Origin: JANLVI01 sp031363915
GTDB lineage: Bacteria; Vulcanimicrobiota; Vulcanimicrobiia; Vulcanimicrobiales; Vulcanimicrobiaceae
Length of the DNA stretch: 64,000 nucleotides
Assembly: GCA_031363915.1 (NCBI GenBank)
Contig: JANLVI010000031.1
Location: 116,880-180,879, forward strand
Direction: 5' to 3'
The position numbers and the translations under genes are program-made. The notes beneath the pieces are model-generated. The model was given only the letters and a program-made list of their open reading frames with translations. It had not been told where the DNA came from and made no database searches. Below, in pieces: positions 8,281-20,104 of the stretch; position 1 is the stretch's first letter, and the number at the start of each line of letters is the position of its first letter.

Positions 8281-9287
8281 TGCGCGCCGTCCGACTTCTC
8301 ACAACCACTGGCCCCGCTGATCTGAGGGTCGCGCACGTGCCCGATCCGACGCCCAACGCCGGCGAGGTGCTGATCGAACTCACGCACGCCGCGCTCAACC
8401 GCCGCGATGTCTTTATTGCCAAAGGCATGTATCCGGGGATTAAACTACCGAGCATTCTTGGCGCAGACGGTGTCGGGCGGGTAGCCGCACTTGGTCCGGG
8501 TGCGGGCGGTCCGAACGTTGGGACGCGCGTGGTGATCGATCCGATGCTCGGTTGGGGACCCGACGAACGCATCTGGCTGACGAGCGCGAACGTCTTAGGC
8601 ATGCCCGCAGACGGAACGTTTGCTGAATTCGTCGTCGTACCGGCGATCAACGTGCATCCGGCGCCCGCGAACCTATCGGATGCAGAGGCCGCGGCGATTC
8701 CGCTTGCCGGAACGACGGCGTATCGCGCGGTCGTGACGCGCGGCGCGTGCACGCGCGAGGATGTGGTGTTCATTCCCGGCGTCGGCAGCGGTGTGCAAAC
8801 GTTTGCGCTCGCGATCGCGCACCATCTCGGTGCACGCACCATCGTAACCTCATCGAGCGATGAGAAGCTCGAGCGGGCGCGTGCACTCGGGGCTGATATT
8901 GCAATAAATTACAAGACCTCGGCGTCGTGGCAAAAAGAGGTTCGTGCGGCAAGCGACGGTGGGCCGTCGCTTGTGATCGACAGCGTCGGCGGCGCGACGT
9001 TTGCGGCGTGTTTGGATCTCGCGCGGTATGCCGCGCGTGTCGTTACCTACGGCGGGACGAACGGCGATGCGACGATCCGGCCCTATTCGATCTTCTGGAA
9101 GCAGCTCGACGTCTTGGGCTCCTCGATGGGTAGCCCGCGCGACTTTCGTGAAATGCTCGCGCTCTACGCAAGCGGGCTCAAACCAGCGATCGATACGGTC
9201 GTTCCGCTCGAAGACATCGCCCATGCTGCGCTGCGCGTCGATGCGGGCACGCAGTTCGGAAAAGTCGTGCTCGCGATCGCCTCTTAG
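8280..9287 (+). CDS. Zinc-type/quinone oxidoreductase of the MDR superfamily
   Basis: A 335-residue medium-chain dehydrogenase/reductase. The N-terminal GroES-like domain holds NRRDVFIAKGMYPG and GADGVGRV. The Rossmann domain shows PGVGSGVQTFALAIA (about residues 165-179) and ALGADIAINYK. The four-cysteine structural zinc lobe is absent, and the site where catalytic-zinc dehydrogenases have Cys reads NRRD, so a zinc-free quinone reductase/enoyl reductase role is more likely than alcohol dehydrogenase. It would use NADPH. It overlaps the RDD gene by one base and the convergent MBL gene by 4. Confidence 0.85.
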   Translation: MRAVRLLTTTGPADLRVAHVPDPTPNAGEVLIELTHAALNRRDVFIAKGMYPGIKLPSILGADGVGRVAALGPGAGGPNVGTRVVIDPMLGWGPDERIWLTSANVLGMPADGTFAEFVVVPAINVHPAPANLSDAEAAAIPLAGTTAYRAVVTRGACTREDVVFIPGVGSGVQTFALAIAHHLGARTIVTSSSDEKLERARALGADIAINYKTSASWQKEVRAASDGGPSLVIDSVGGATFAACLDLARYAARVVTYGGTNGDATIRPYSIFWKQLDVLGSSMGSPRDFREMLALYASGLKPAIDTVVPLEDIAHAALRVDAGTQFGKVVLAIAS

Positions 9288-10216
9288 CCCAGCAGCGTGT
9301 ACTCGACGATCGACATCGGCGCGTCGCCTAGGCCGAGCTCGGCGCGCAAGAGCGGAATTTCACCGGGTGCGGCGAGCGTCGCGAGGTTCGGTTCTAAAAT
9401 CGCGCACTCGCGTGGTCTCGAACTGCGCTCGAGCGCCACGCCACCCACCCGACCTTCGCTCTCGAGCGCTTCGAGATACGCCATCACCTGACGCGCGGCC
9501 GCGGGCCACAAGTGCTCGCTCACGTTTGCGTAAATCGTTGCGACGAGTGTCGGGATCGTCGCGGGACCCTCCTCGAGCACGGCGAGGATCTCGCGTTCGC
9601 GTTTGGCCCGATGTTCGATGTACTCATCGATCTTCGCGCGCGGATCGCCGATCTGTTCGCCGTGTCCGCCGTAGATGACGCGAGCATCGCCGTATTCCGT
9701 GCGAAGTCGCTGCAGCGTCTGCTGGTACGGACGCATCGCACCGTGCGGGGGTGCGATGACGACGGTGCCGGCGCCGATGATCACATCGCCGGTAAAGAGT
9801 GCACCTTCGTCGGGGAGGACGTAAATCAAATGATCGAACGTATGCCCGGGGGCCTCGAACGTTCGCAGCGTTGTTCCACCGATCGGAACATCGCGGTCGC
9901 CGAGTAGATCGTGCGTGTGCGGGAAGGAGGCGTTCGCATGCGCGTATACGGGCGCGACGGTGCGCGCGGCGAGCGGCGCGGCGCCGGGATAGTGATCGGG
10001 ATGTCCGTGCGTGATGAAGATCGCGGCGATCGTTCCGCCAAGTTCGGTAGCACCCTCAATCAGCGCGTCGATGTGCGAATCGATTGCGGGGCCGGGATCG
10101 ATCGCAACGATGGTGCCGCCGCCGCCGTCGATGAGATACGCATTCGTTCCATCGAGCGTCATCGGCGAGGGATTCGGGGCACGAACGCGTGCGACACGCG
10201 GGCTGAGCCTTACCAC
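9284..10216 (-). CDS. MBL-fold metallo-hydrolase (LACTB2-like)
   Basis: A 310-residue metallo-beta-lactamase-fold hydrolase. Metal ligands are seen in THGHPDH (H70, H72, D74, H75), APGHTFDH, LFTGDVI and YGGHGE. A C-terminal winged-helix region about residues 210-275 (TIYANVSEHLWPAAARQVMAYLEALESEG) matches the LACTB2 group, which cleaves RNA or thioesters. The NUDIX gene just upstream overlaps it by 7 bases, a pairing commonly seen with this family. Substrate not predictable. Confidence 0.88.
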   Translation of the reverse strand: MVRLSPRVARVRAPNPSPMTLDGTNAYLIDGGGGTIVAIDPGPAIDSHIDALIEGATELGGTIAAIFITHGHPDHYPGAAPLAARTVAPVYAHANASFPHTHDLLGDRDVPIGGTTLRTFEAPGHTFDHLIYVLPDEGALFTGDVIIGAGTVVIAPPHGAMRPYQQTLQRLRTEYGDARVIYGGHGEQIGDPRAKIDEYIEHRAKREREILAVLEEGPATIPTLVATIYANVSEHLWPAAARQVMAYLEALESEGRVGGVALERSSRPRECAILEPNLATLAAPGEIPLLRAELGLGDAPMSIVEYTLLG

Positions 10217-10938
10217 ACGCCCTCGAGCTCCGGCGGCAAAACGAACGTCGAAACGTCGAGCACATCCGGCGTTACCGGCAGGATCGGTTTCGTGCGCGCA
10301 AAGTCCAGCGCATCCTCGACCGAGCTGAATTCGGCAAGGCGTTCGAGATGTTTGATCGTCGGAAAGATCATCGCCATGCGACCCGCACCATATTCGTCGA
10401 GTGCCTCGCTCGGACGGATCCAGCGCCCGTCGTGCGTCTCGGATGCATCGGCTTCAGCGGCTTGATCGCGTGGCGCACGCGCCACGAAGAATCGCGCATC
10501 GAAGCGGCGTGGTTCGATCGTCGGCGTGACCCATTGTGAAAAATAGACGAGTGCCGATGCATCGAAGTAGACATCCAATTCGCGCACGATTGCCGCGAAT
10601 GTGCGCGCGCCGACGAGTAAATCGCGTCGCGCGGCATCGAGTCGTTGCGGTGTGAGCGACAGCGGTGCGCCGCTTGCGGTGCAGCCGAAGAAGAGTCCGC
10701 ACTCTTCGAACGATTCGCGAATCGCCGCAACGACGAATTGCGGCCGGACATCGGGATGAACGGGTCCAACGAGACGTGCAGCGAGGGCAGCGTCTTCGGG
10801 ATCGACCGTACCGCCTGGATAGACGAACACATCCGGCACGAACTTCGCTTTCGCGCTGCGCCGAACCATATACACCTCGAAACCGTCGCGTGCGGGGCGC
10901 AAGCACATCACGGTCGATGCAGGGCGGGGCTCGCTCAC
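10210..10938 (-). CDS. NUDIX hydrolase, NUDT19-like, with insertion in the Nudix box
   Basis: A 242-residue NUDIX protein. GGTVDPEDAA (around 42-51) begins the Nudix box but the catalytic half, RESFEECGL, comes only about 22 residues later. An insertion inside the box is characteristic of the NUDT19/RP2 group, which cleaves CoA and CoA esters. Metal-binding Glu residues are intact. The start is GTG at 10938. It overlaps the MBL hydrolase gene by 7 bases; together they may form a small CoA-ester or nucleotide housekeeping unit, which is inference. Confidence 0.85.
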   Translation of the reverse strand: MSEPRPASTVMCLRPARDGFEVYMVRRSAKAKFVPDVFVYPGGTVDPEDAALAARLVGPVHPDVRPQFVVAAIRESFEECGLFFGCTASGAPLSLTPQRLDAARRDLLVGARTFAAIVRELDVYFDASALVYFSQWVTPTIEPRRFDARFFVARAPRDQAAEADASETHDGRWIRPSEALDEYGAGRMAMIFPTIKHLERLAEFSSVEDALDFARTKPILPVTPDVLDVSTFVLPPELEGVW

Positions 10939-10977
10939 TTGGGGGAACTCGTCCTTCCGCGGTTTCGTTGAGTAGCT

Positions 10978-11379
10978 ATGAACACACGCTTGGCGGGCTT
11001 GGCACTGGTTTTCTCCCTCGCGCTCGGTACTTCGGCCTTCGCCGATCCGCAGCCGGCGGCAACGCCCATCCCGCTGCCGACCTTACCCCCGACGAAGTCG
11101 CTCGATCCAATCGTGCAGTACGGAGCCCAGGTGCTTCAGGTGCTCCTCCAGCGCCAGAACCAGAACGCGCAGAACAATACGCGCGGCACGGTCACATACT
11201 TCCGCCGCTTCGACCTTCAGGTCCAGATCGGCAACAACGCCTTCCGGACCGTGCACCTGCATCAGGGGACCGAGATCAATCCCCGCGGGACGACGCTCCA
11301 GAACGGCATGACGGTCCAGGTGAACGGTCAGGCTCAATCGGACGGCTCCATCAACGCAAACCAAATCAACGTCATTTAA
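10978..11379 (+). CDS. Secreted protein, DUF5666/OB-like fold
   Basis: A 133-residue exported protein. Residues 1-22 are a signal peptide ending SAFA, followed by a Pro-rich linker and a Gln/Asn-rich segment. The C-terminal 70 residues (GTVTYFRRFDLQVQIG, then MTVQVNGQAQSDGSINANQI) show the short-strand pattern of small periplasmic OB-type DUF5666 domains. No catalytic residues. Divergent from the NUDIX gene; a terminator-like hairpin follows. Confidence 0.65.
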   Translation: MNTRLAGLALVFSLALGTSAFADPQPAATPIPLPTLPPTKSLDPIVQYGAQVLQVLLQRQNQNAQNNTRGTVTYFRRFDLQVQIGNNAFRTVHLHQGTEINPRGTTLQNGMTVQVNGQAQSDGSINANQINVI

Positions 11380-11400
11380 TAGGGCCAAAAAACCACAAGC

Positions 11401-11435
11401 GGCACGCCATGCGGCGTGCCTCTTCTGGCTTTTTG
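11401..11435 (+). terminator. Hairpin terminator after secreted protein gene
   Basis: A perfect 8-bp stem GGCACGCC/GGCGTGCC (11401-11408 and 11413-11420) with a 4-base loop lies 21 bases after the stop. A T-rich run (TCTTCTGGCTTTTTG) follows, with the T5 set back about 10 bases from the stem, so efficiency is uncertain. Confidence 0.6.
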
Positions 11436-11872
11436 TTGTCTCGCAGCGCCACATTGCGCGGTCCTACGAGGCGTCGTCCTTCGGTGGATCAGTTGCTTCC
11501 AAGAAGCCCCTCCTCTGAACGTTTTCAGCGCTTTGCAAACTAGACGTCTTCACGTCCCCGCACGGCGCGCTTCACAGCCGTTACGGTAAGCGATACCCAG
11601 GTGGATCTTGCGTTTGACCGCCCTCCTGCTTGGCACTTTTTGCGTTGAAATTACCTCGAGGTGTTCGCATCATACTCCTCGGGTTGGGCACCTACAATAG
11701 AGGCGATTTACATCTACTTTTCTCACATGAGATCCATCCACAAACCGGTCGTTCCGTTCGTGCGGCCTATGCACAAAATGCGAAGCGTTCCTCTAACGAT
11801 CAACGACGAAGATTGACAATTTCCCGGGCCTTGTCGAGGGCGTATCGAGCATTTACGCAAAGACCGGACTCC
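11436..11872. other. Long intergenic stretch, no confident gene
   Basis: No recognisable protein. The frame of the next gene stays open from 11630 through this stretch, but the extra residues (many Arg/Ser/His) look non-coding. TACAAT at 11693-11698 and TTGACA at about 11812 are promoter-like, without well-placed partners. Confidence 0.4.
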
Positions 11873-12535
11873 GTGGATGCCACGCCGCCCGGAGCGCCGT
11901 TGAAGCTCTTTATCCGACGAGCCGAAGCCGCGCTGATTTTTGCCGCGTCGTTCGCTCTGGCCGCGCTCGTTGTGATCAACAAGACGGCTGTGAGCGCGTA
12001 CCTTGCGAAGATCGGAATTTTTTCATATCCGCTCGCGGTTTTGATTTTTGCGATCGTCGCCTCCGCACCGTTCTCGGTGACCGATGCGATTGCGGTGATG
12101 AACGGCGTGGTTTTCGGACCGCTGTGGGGCTCGGTAATCAATGCCGTGGGTTTGGTCGCCGCGGCGATCGTCGGCTACGTGATCGCTCTTCGCACGAGCA
12201 AATTACTCGACATCGAGGCGAACGTCGCCCGGCTGCCGGGTTGGGCGCGGCACTTCCGCATCGGCTCGTGGCAGTTTCTGCTCACCGTCCGGATCATTCC
12301 GGGACTCGGCGGCACGATCGCAACCCAGACCGCCGCCGCGCTCAGAGTCCCGCTCTTCCGCCACGTCTGGACGATGTGCGCGATTGCGGTTCCGATCTGC
12401 ACGATCCTCGCCGTTACCGGCAACGGCTTGGCGGGGGTCATGGAAGCGCGCGTGGTGGTGCCGACGAAGAAGTACATTCATAACTTCCGTCAGCACCCGC
12501 GAATCTCACCCAGCCCGACTGCGAGTCAGCTTTGA
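11873..12535 (+). CDS. TVP38/TMEM64 (DedA-like) membrane protein
   Basis: A membrane protein of about 220 residues with the SNARE-associated/VTT domain. Hydrophobic segments lie at LIFAASFALAALVVI, PLAVLIFAIVASAPFSVTDA, VINAVGLVAAAIVGYVIA and VWTMCAIAVPICTIL. The family core is visible as VFGPLWGSVINAVG, with the Arg-Ile-Ile-Pro-Gly (VRIIPGLGG) motif. DedA/VTT proteins move lipids across membranes. The GTG at 11873 is chosen because upstream in-frame sequence (to 11630) has no membrane or family character, though that longer start is formally possible. The stop overlaps the TTG start of RNase D by 4 bases. Confidence 0.72.
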   Translation: MDATPPGAPLKLFIRRAEAALIFAASFALAALVVINKTAVSAYLAKIGIFSYPLAVLIFAIVASAPFSVTDAIAVMNGVVFGPLWGSVINAVGLVAAAIVGYVIALRTSKLLDIEANVARLPGWARHFRIGSWQFLLTVRIIPGLGGTIATQTAAALRVPLFRHVWTMCAIAVPICTILAVTGNGLAGVMEARVVVPTKKYIHNFRQHPRISPSPTASQL

Positions 12536-13716
12536 ACGTTGCCCTCGTCGATACGCCCGATGCGCTTGCCGCGGTGTGCGAACGCATTGCCCGCTCGCCG
12601 CGCGTCGGAATCGATACGGAATTCCATAACGAGAAAAGTTATACGGCGCACCTGATGGTGATTCAGTTGGCCTTCGACGATGGTGTTGCCATCGTCGACC
12701 CGCTCGCGCTGCGCGATCTGCGTCCGCTCATCGACGCGCTGGCGGGTGCGACCGTCGTCGGGCACGCGCTCTCGAGCGATCTGCGCATCTTCGCCGACAC
12801 GTTCGATCGGTTACCCGGCGCGGCGTTCGATACGCAGGCGGCGGCGGCGTTTTGTGGTTACGGGCTGACGATTTCGCTGCTCGATTTGGTTCGCGATCTC
12901 GCCGGCGTGACGCTCAAGAAATCGCAGACCGTCTCGGATTGGAGCATGCGTCCGTTCTCGCCCATGCAACTCGACTATCTCGTGGATGACGTGAAGTATC
13001 TCTTTGCGCTCCACGATGCCTTACAGAAAAGACTCACCGAACGCGGCCGCGCCGAGTGGGCCGAAGAAGAAATGATCGCGCTCGTCGATATCGACCGCTA
13101 CCGCAGCGAACAGGCGCGCTTATATCTGCGCGTCTCCGGTAACGCGCGCATGAATCGCCGCGAACTCGGCATCTTGAGCGAACTTGCGATCCTGCGCGAC
13201 AGGCTCGCGCGCGAACGCAACGTTCCGCTCAAATATGTGATTCCCGACGACGTGCTCGTGGGACTAGTCTCGCTGCGCCCAAAACAGGTCGACGAACTCT
13301 CGCAGCTGCGGCGGCTGGATAACGGGATTAAGAAACAAAGCGGCGCGCAGATCGTCGAGGCGATCGCCCGCGGTGAGGCGATCCCCGAGGACGAATTGCC
13401 GCCTCGCGCGCCGCGCGCGCTTTCCTCGCAGCGCGAGGCACTCGTTACCACGATGAACGTGCTCATCAGTGCGGTCGCTGCCGAAAACGATCTTCCCTCG
13501 ACGCTCCTGCTCTCGCGCAGCGGCCTGGAACGTATTGCCCGCGATTTGCCGGGCTCGGCCGATGAACTAGTCGCGCTGCTCGGGCTTGCACCGTGGCGCC
13601 GCTCGCTTGTGGTCGACCCTCTCTGGGAGCTGCTGACAGGCGAGCGAGTCGTGCGGATCGAGGGATACGCTGAGGGCAACCCGCACACCAGCTTCGGCCG
13701 AAGCGCCACCACCTAG
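12532..13716 (+). CDS. rnd: Ribonuclease D
   Basis: A 394-residue 3'-5' exoribonuclease that trims tRNA precursors. The DEDDy catalytic set is complete: D28 and E30 (GIDTE), D83 (HALSSD), and Y149 with D153 (YLVDDVKYL). An HRDC-type RNA-binding domain follows at about 205-285 (ELGILSELAILRDRLARERN), with a second helical lobe after it. The start is TTG, overlapping the TVP38 gene by 4 bases, so translational coupling is likely. Confidence 0.93.
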   Translation: MNVALVDTPDALAAVCERIARSPRVGIDTEFHNEKSYTAHLMVIQLAFDDGVAIVDPLALRDLRPLIDALAGATVVGHALSSDLRIFADTFDRLPGAAFDTQAAAAFCGYGLTISLLDLVRDLAGVTLKKSQTVSDWSMRPFSPMQLDYLVDDVKYLFALHDALQKRLTERGRAEWAEEEMIALVDIDRYRSEQARLYLRVSGNARMNRRELGILSELAILRDRLARERNVPLKYVIPDDVLVGLVSLRPKQVDELSQLRRLDNGIKKQSGAQIVEAIARGEAIPEDELPPRAPRALSSQREALVTTMNVLISAVAAENDLPSTLLLSRSGLERIARDLPGSADELVALLGLAPWRRSLVVDPLWELLTGERVVRIEGYAEGNPHTSFGRSATT

Positions 13717-13793
13717 CGTAAAGCGTTGTTGCAACCCGCTTGCGACGAAAATCGTGAAGTGCGGGGAACTTTTCCGGCGAAGCTTAGCTGGCA

Positions 13794-16538
<2,745 letters not shown>

Positions 16539-16539
16539 G

Positions 16540-17841
16540 ATGCTTAATGGAGCGAACGGGGTCGCTCCGAAACTGCCCGATGTGAGTGGGCTGCCCGAGA
16601 ACGCGGTCATCGTCGCATTCGAAGGCCCGGACCGCTACGCATCGATCGGCGGTCTGGGTACGCGCGTGACGGCGCTCGGCAAAGCGCTCGGCGAACACGG
16701 CGTAAAGACCGATCTGATCTTTGTCGGCGACCCGTCGTTCAAGCCGGTTGAACCCGGCGGTGCCAATCTCACGCTGCGCCGCTGGAGCGGCTGGATCTCG
16801 AGTTTCCATCCGCGTAACGCTTACGACGGCGAAGAAGAAAAGATCCGCGATTTCGACGGCTCGGTACCCGAGTTCATCGCCGAGCACATCATCGCGCCGG
16901 CAAAAGAACGCAACGAGCGCGTGGTGGTATTTCTCGAAGATTGGCAGACGGCGAATGTCGCAGTGCTGCTCGATCGCCTGCTGCGCGAACGCGGCCTGCG
17001 CGAAAGTGCGACGCTGCTGTGGAACGCGAACAATACGTACGGTTTCCACCGCATCGATTGGCCCGCGCTCGAGAATGCAACGCAAATTACGGCGGTCAGC
17101 AAGTACATGAAGTTCGAGCTCGCGCTCGTCGGCGTTGGGTCGCTCGTCATTCCGAACGGTATCCATCCTGCAATTCTCGATGGCCCGGGCCATCATTTAG
17201 TCGAAGCGTTCAAGGCGCAGTTCAAGGGTATGCCAATGCTCTGTAAAGTCGGCCGCTTCGACCCCGATAAAAACTGGCTGCAAGCGATCGACGCAGTCGC
17301 CGAACTACGCAAAGACGGCCACGACGCGCGACTGATCGTGCGCGGCGGTAAAGAAGAATACGGCGAACTCGTCTTTGGTCGCGCGCGCGAACGCGGGCTC
17401 GTGGTCGAACGCATCGCCTATGAGGGCGACGACATTGACGAACTCGCCGCCGCGATCGGCCGCAGCCAAGCCCACGTGATCCATCTGCGCGCGTTCCTGA
17501 GCGAAGAAACGCTATTCGCCCTCTACGCTGCCTGCGACGCGGTGCTCGCCAACAGCGGCAAAGAACCGTTCGGCCTCGTCGGCCTCGAAGTGATGGCGGC
17601 CGGCGGTATTGCTGTCTGCGGTGCAACGGGTGAAGAGTATGCCGAACCCTTCGTCAACTCCATCGTCTGCGACACAAGCGACGGCCGAGAACTCGCCACC
17701 TATCTCAAAGTCGTAACCGAAGACCACGACGCCGCAGAAAAAATGCGCGCCGCGGGTTACGCTACGGCCTCGCGGTATACTTGGGGAAACGTCCTGGCAA
17801 CACTCGGTCGGAAGATTACGTACCTCGAGCATCCGGTGTAG
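16540..17841 (+). CDS. Glycosyltransferase, GT4/GT5-like (GT-B fold)
   Basis: A 433-residue GT-B glycosyltransferase. The N-terminal domain contains GPDRYASIGGLGTRVTALGKAL, which resembles the acceptor-domain GG-L-G loop of glycogen/starch synthases. The C-terminal donor domain has CKVGRFDPDKNW (about 245-256) and the E-x7-E type site NSGKEPFGLVGLEVMAAGG (about 340-358). It could be a glycogen-synthase-like or other NDP-sugar transferase; the nearby glycogen operon makes that attractive but unproven. ATG 16540, one base after the aconitase stop, is the natural start. Confidence 0.8.
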   Translation: MLNGANGVAPKLPDVSGLPENAVIVAFEGPDRYASIGGLGTRVTALGKALGEHGVKTDLIFVGDPSFKPVEPGGANLTLRRWSGWISSFHPRNAYDGEEEKIRDFDGSVPEFIAEHIIAPAKERNERVVVFLEDWQTANVAVLLDRLLRERGLRESATLLWNANNTYGFHRIDWPALENATQITAVSKYMKFELALVGVGSLVIPNGIHPAILDGPGHHLVEAFKAQFKGMPMLCKVGRFDPDKNWLQAIDAVAELRKDGHDARLIVRGGKEEYGELVFGRARERGLVVERIAYEGDDIDELAAAIGRSQAHVIHLRAFLSEETLFALYAACDAVLANSGKEPFGLVGLEVMAAGGIAVCGATGEEYAEPFVNSIVCDTSDGRELATYLKVVTEDHDAAEKMRAAGYATASRYTWGNVLATLGRKITYLEHPV

Positions 17842-17935
17842 GTTTTGAGCGAGTACGGGTTGATTTTGCATACGTTGTTGTTGGAAAAATCGTAGGAGGC
17901 GTTATAGACGTACGCTCGAGCGACCGGCCGTCGAG

Positions 17936-18934
17936 GTGAAACGTGTCGCCATACTCGTTGCAATCGCGTGTATTATTGCCGCTTTCGAGTATGCCTGGCA
18001 AACCGCTGGCGCTGCCGGACCGGCTCTGCCGCTCAAACTGGTGGGTGACTTCCCTTTGACGGGAAACACGACGCGCTTCGATTACGCGAGTATGGACCGC
18101 CTCGACAGATCGCTGTGGATCGCTCACATGGGCGACGGATCGGTCGAGGCCTTTGACGTGAAAACCAACCACGTTACACTCACGGTCCCACTCGGTACCG
18201 GCGCGAGTATTCGTGGAATACTTTTCGCGCACGGCGAGGTGTATGCTTCAGCACAAGGCATCGGCGCCGTCGTAGTGCTCGACAAAAAGGGTAAGCCCGT
18301 AGCTTCGGTTGCCGTGGGCGATCCTGATGGGCTGGCATACGATCCTAGAACGCAACGCATCTTTGTATCGGATGAATCGGGCAAACGTGACATCGTGATC
18401 GATGCGAAGACGCACGCACGAGCGGGTGCAGTCAAACTCGCGGGCGAGGCCGGCAACACACAGTACGACGCTGTTTCAAAACATATTTTCGTTGGCGTGC
18501 AAACGCGCGACGAGCTCGCTGAGATCGACCCGTCCACGCTGAAGGTAATCCGGAGATATTCGCTTCCAGGATGTCACTCGTCCCATAGCGTTATCATTGA
18601 TTCCGGGCAGCAAGCAGCCTACGTGGGGTGTCAGAGTAACGCGCAACTCGTACGTCTTGACTTGCGTACGGGTGCAATAACGGGCTGGGGTGGCGTCGGC
18701 GTCGGTGTCGATGTGCTCGCCCTCGACGCTTCCTCGCACCGGCTTTACGTTTCCTCGGAATCGGGTGTCATTAGTGTCTATGACGTGGGCGCAGGGCAGC
18801 TCAAACGGATCGCTCAGGCGTTCTTGCACCTGCACGCACATGTCGTCGCAGTTGACCAGCAGACGCATCGAGTCTACTTTCCGCTGCAAGATGTCGGTGG
18901 TAAGCCGGTGATCCGCGTAATGGAGCCAATTTGA
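17936..18934 (+). CDS. YncE-like beta-propeller protein, exported
   Basis: A 332-residue protein with an N-terminal signal/anchor (VAILVAIACIIAAFEYAW), then repeated blades of the YVTN/NHL type, e.g. DRSLWIAHMGDGSVEAFDV, QRIFVSDESGKRDIVIDA, KHIFVGVQTRDELAEID, QAAYVGCQSNAQLVRLD and HRLYVSSESGVISVYD. Such propellers bind ligands or proteins in the periplasm. The start is GTG. Its end overlaps the chromate transporter start by 4 bases, so the two are co-translated and may cooperate. Confidence 0.8.
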   Translation: MKRVAILVAIACIIAAFEYAWQTAGAAGPALPLKLVGDFPLTGNTTRFDYASMDRLDRSLWIAHMGDGSVEAFDVKTNHVTLTVPLGTGASIRGILFAHGEVYASAQGIGAVVVLDKKGKPVASVAVGDPDGLAYDPRTQRIFVSDESGKRDIVIDAKTHARAGAVKLAGEAGNTQYDAVSKHIFVGVQTRDELAEIDPSTLKVIRRYSLPGCHSSHSVIIDSGQQAAYVGCQSNAQLVRLDLRTGAITGWGGVGVGVDVLALDASSHRLYVSSESGVISVYDVGAGQLKRIAQAFLHLHAHVVAVDQQTHRVYFPLQDVGGKPVIRVMEPI

Positions 18935-20085
18935 AGCGCCCGTCTCTTATCGCCCTAGTTCGATATTTCATCATGCTGGGTGGGACCGGCTTTGGCGGTC
19001 CCGTTGCGCTCGCGAACTACATGCGCCGAGATTTGGTCGAAAAGCGCGGCTGGATCGACGAGACCGAATTCGATCGTGGCTTAGCAATCGCAACCGCTTG
19101 CCCAGGGCCGATGGCATATCAACTCGGCGTGTACTGCGGCTTCGTAACGTACGGCATCCCCGGTGCGCTCGCAATTGCGCTCGCGTTTGCGTTACCGCCA
19201 TTCGTTATTGTTGTCGCCATAGCGGCCCTCTACGAGCGTTTTTCCGGCTCCGGTATTTTACGAGGCCTTTTCTATGGAATCGGCCCTGTCGTGGTTGCGC
19301 TTATTTTGCGTGCGAGCTGGAATCTTGGACGGAAGACCTTGAAGCGCGACTACCCCGCTTGGGCTGTGGCAATTGTTGCATGTGCGGCAACGGTTATTTT
19401 GCAACGAGAACTGGTGTGGCTATTCTTGGGAGCCGGTGTGATCGGGATCTTCATTTTTGCTACGCGTCCAAACGTTGAATTTGCATCGCGGCCGGAGCCT
19501 ACGAGCGGAAAGACGCGCGCCTTCGTTTTTCCCGCCCTTCTCACCGTTCTCGCACCGCCGGCAGGTCTTGCGCCTGCGCTTTTTTGGTTTTTCCTAAAAA
19601 CTGGTTTTCTGGTGTTCGGGAGCGGTCTCGTTGTCGTCTCGTTCGTCAAGACGTACGTCGTCGATCAGTATCACTGGCTCGACAACCAGACATTTCTCGA
19701 CGCGGTCGCCGTCGGAATGATTTCACCCGGTCCCGTTGTCATTACCGCAACGTTCGTCGGCTACGCGGTCGACGGGTTCTCCGGCGCGATTGCGGCGACG
19801 CTCGGAATCTTCTTGCCGTCGATCGTTTTGACGGTGATCGCGACGCCACTATTATTGCGCTATGGATCGCACCCCCGCGTGACCGGTTTCGTGCGAGGCG
19901 TGACAGTCGCCGTAGTCGGCATTTTGGCTGGGACGACGTACCTCATCGGTCGTGCTGTCATTTTAGACACGTTGAGTTTCGTTTTATTGGTCGCAGTGCT
20001 CGTCGCGTCACTCGCTTTAAAGAAAGTCCCCGACCAGGTATACGTCCTCGGCGGAGCGGTTCTCGGCGTGGCACTGCGCCACTGA
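18931..20085 (+). CDS. chrA: Chromate transporter family protein, two CHR domains
   Basis: A 384-residue inner-membrane protein with the duplicated CHR domain. The first copy has YFIMLGGTGFGGPVALANYM and ACPGPMAYQLGVYCGF. The second has FFLKTGFLVFGSGLVVVSFV and ISPGPVVITATFVGYAVDG. About ten hydrophobic segments are visible. Family members export chromate or related oxyanions; some have other or unknown substrates. The start is TTG inside the 4-base overlap with the propeller gene. Convergent with the glycogen operon. Confidence 0.88.
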   Translation: MKRPSLIALVRYFIMLGGTGFGGPVALANYMRRDLVEKRGWIDETEFDRGLAIATACPGPMAYQLGVYCGFVTYGIPGALAIALAFALPPFVIVVAIAALYERFSGSGILRGLFYGIGPVVVALILRASWNLGRKTLKRDYPAWAVAIVACAATVILQRELVWLFLGAGVIGIFIFATRPNVEFASRPEPTSGKTRAFVFPALLTVLAPPAGLAPALFWFFLKTGFLVFGSGLVVVSFVKTYVVDQYHWLDNQTFLDAVAVGMISPGPVVITATFVGYAVDGFSGAIAATLGIFLPSIVLTVIATPLLLRYGSHPRVTGFVRGVTVAVVGILAGTTYLIGRAVILDTLSFVLLVAVLVASLALKKVPDQVYVLGGAVLGVALRH

Positions 20086-20104
20086 GACTACGGTAAGAGG
20101 TCTC

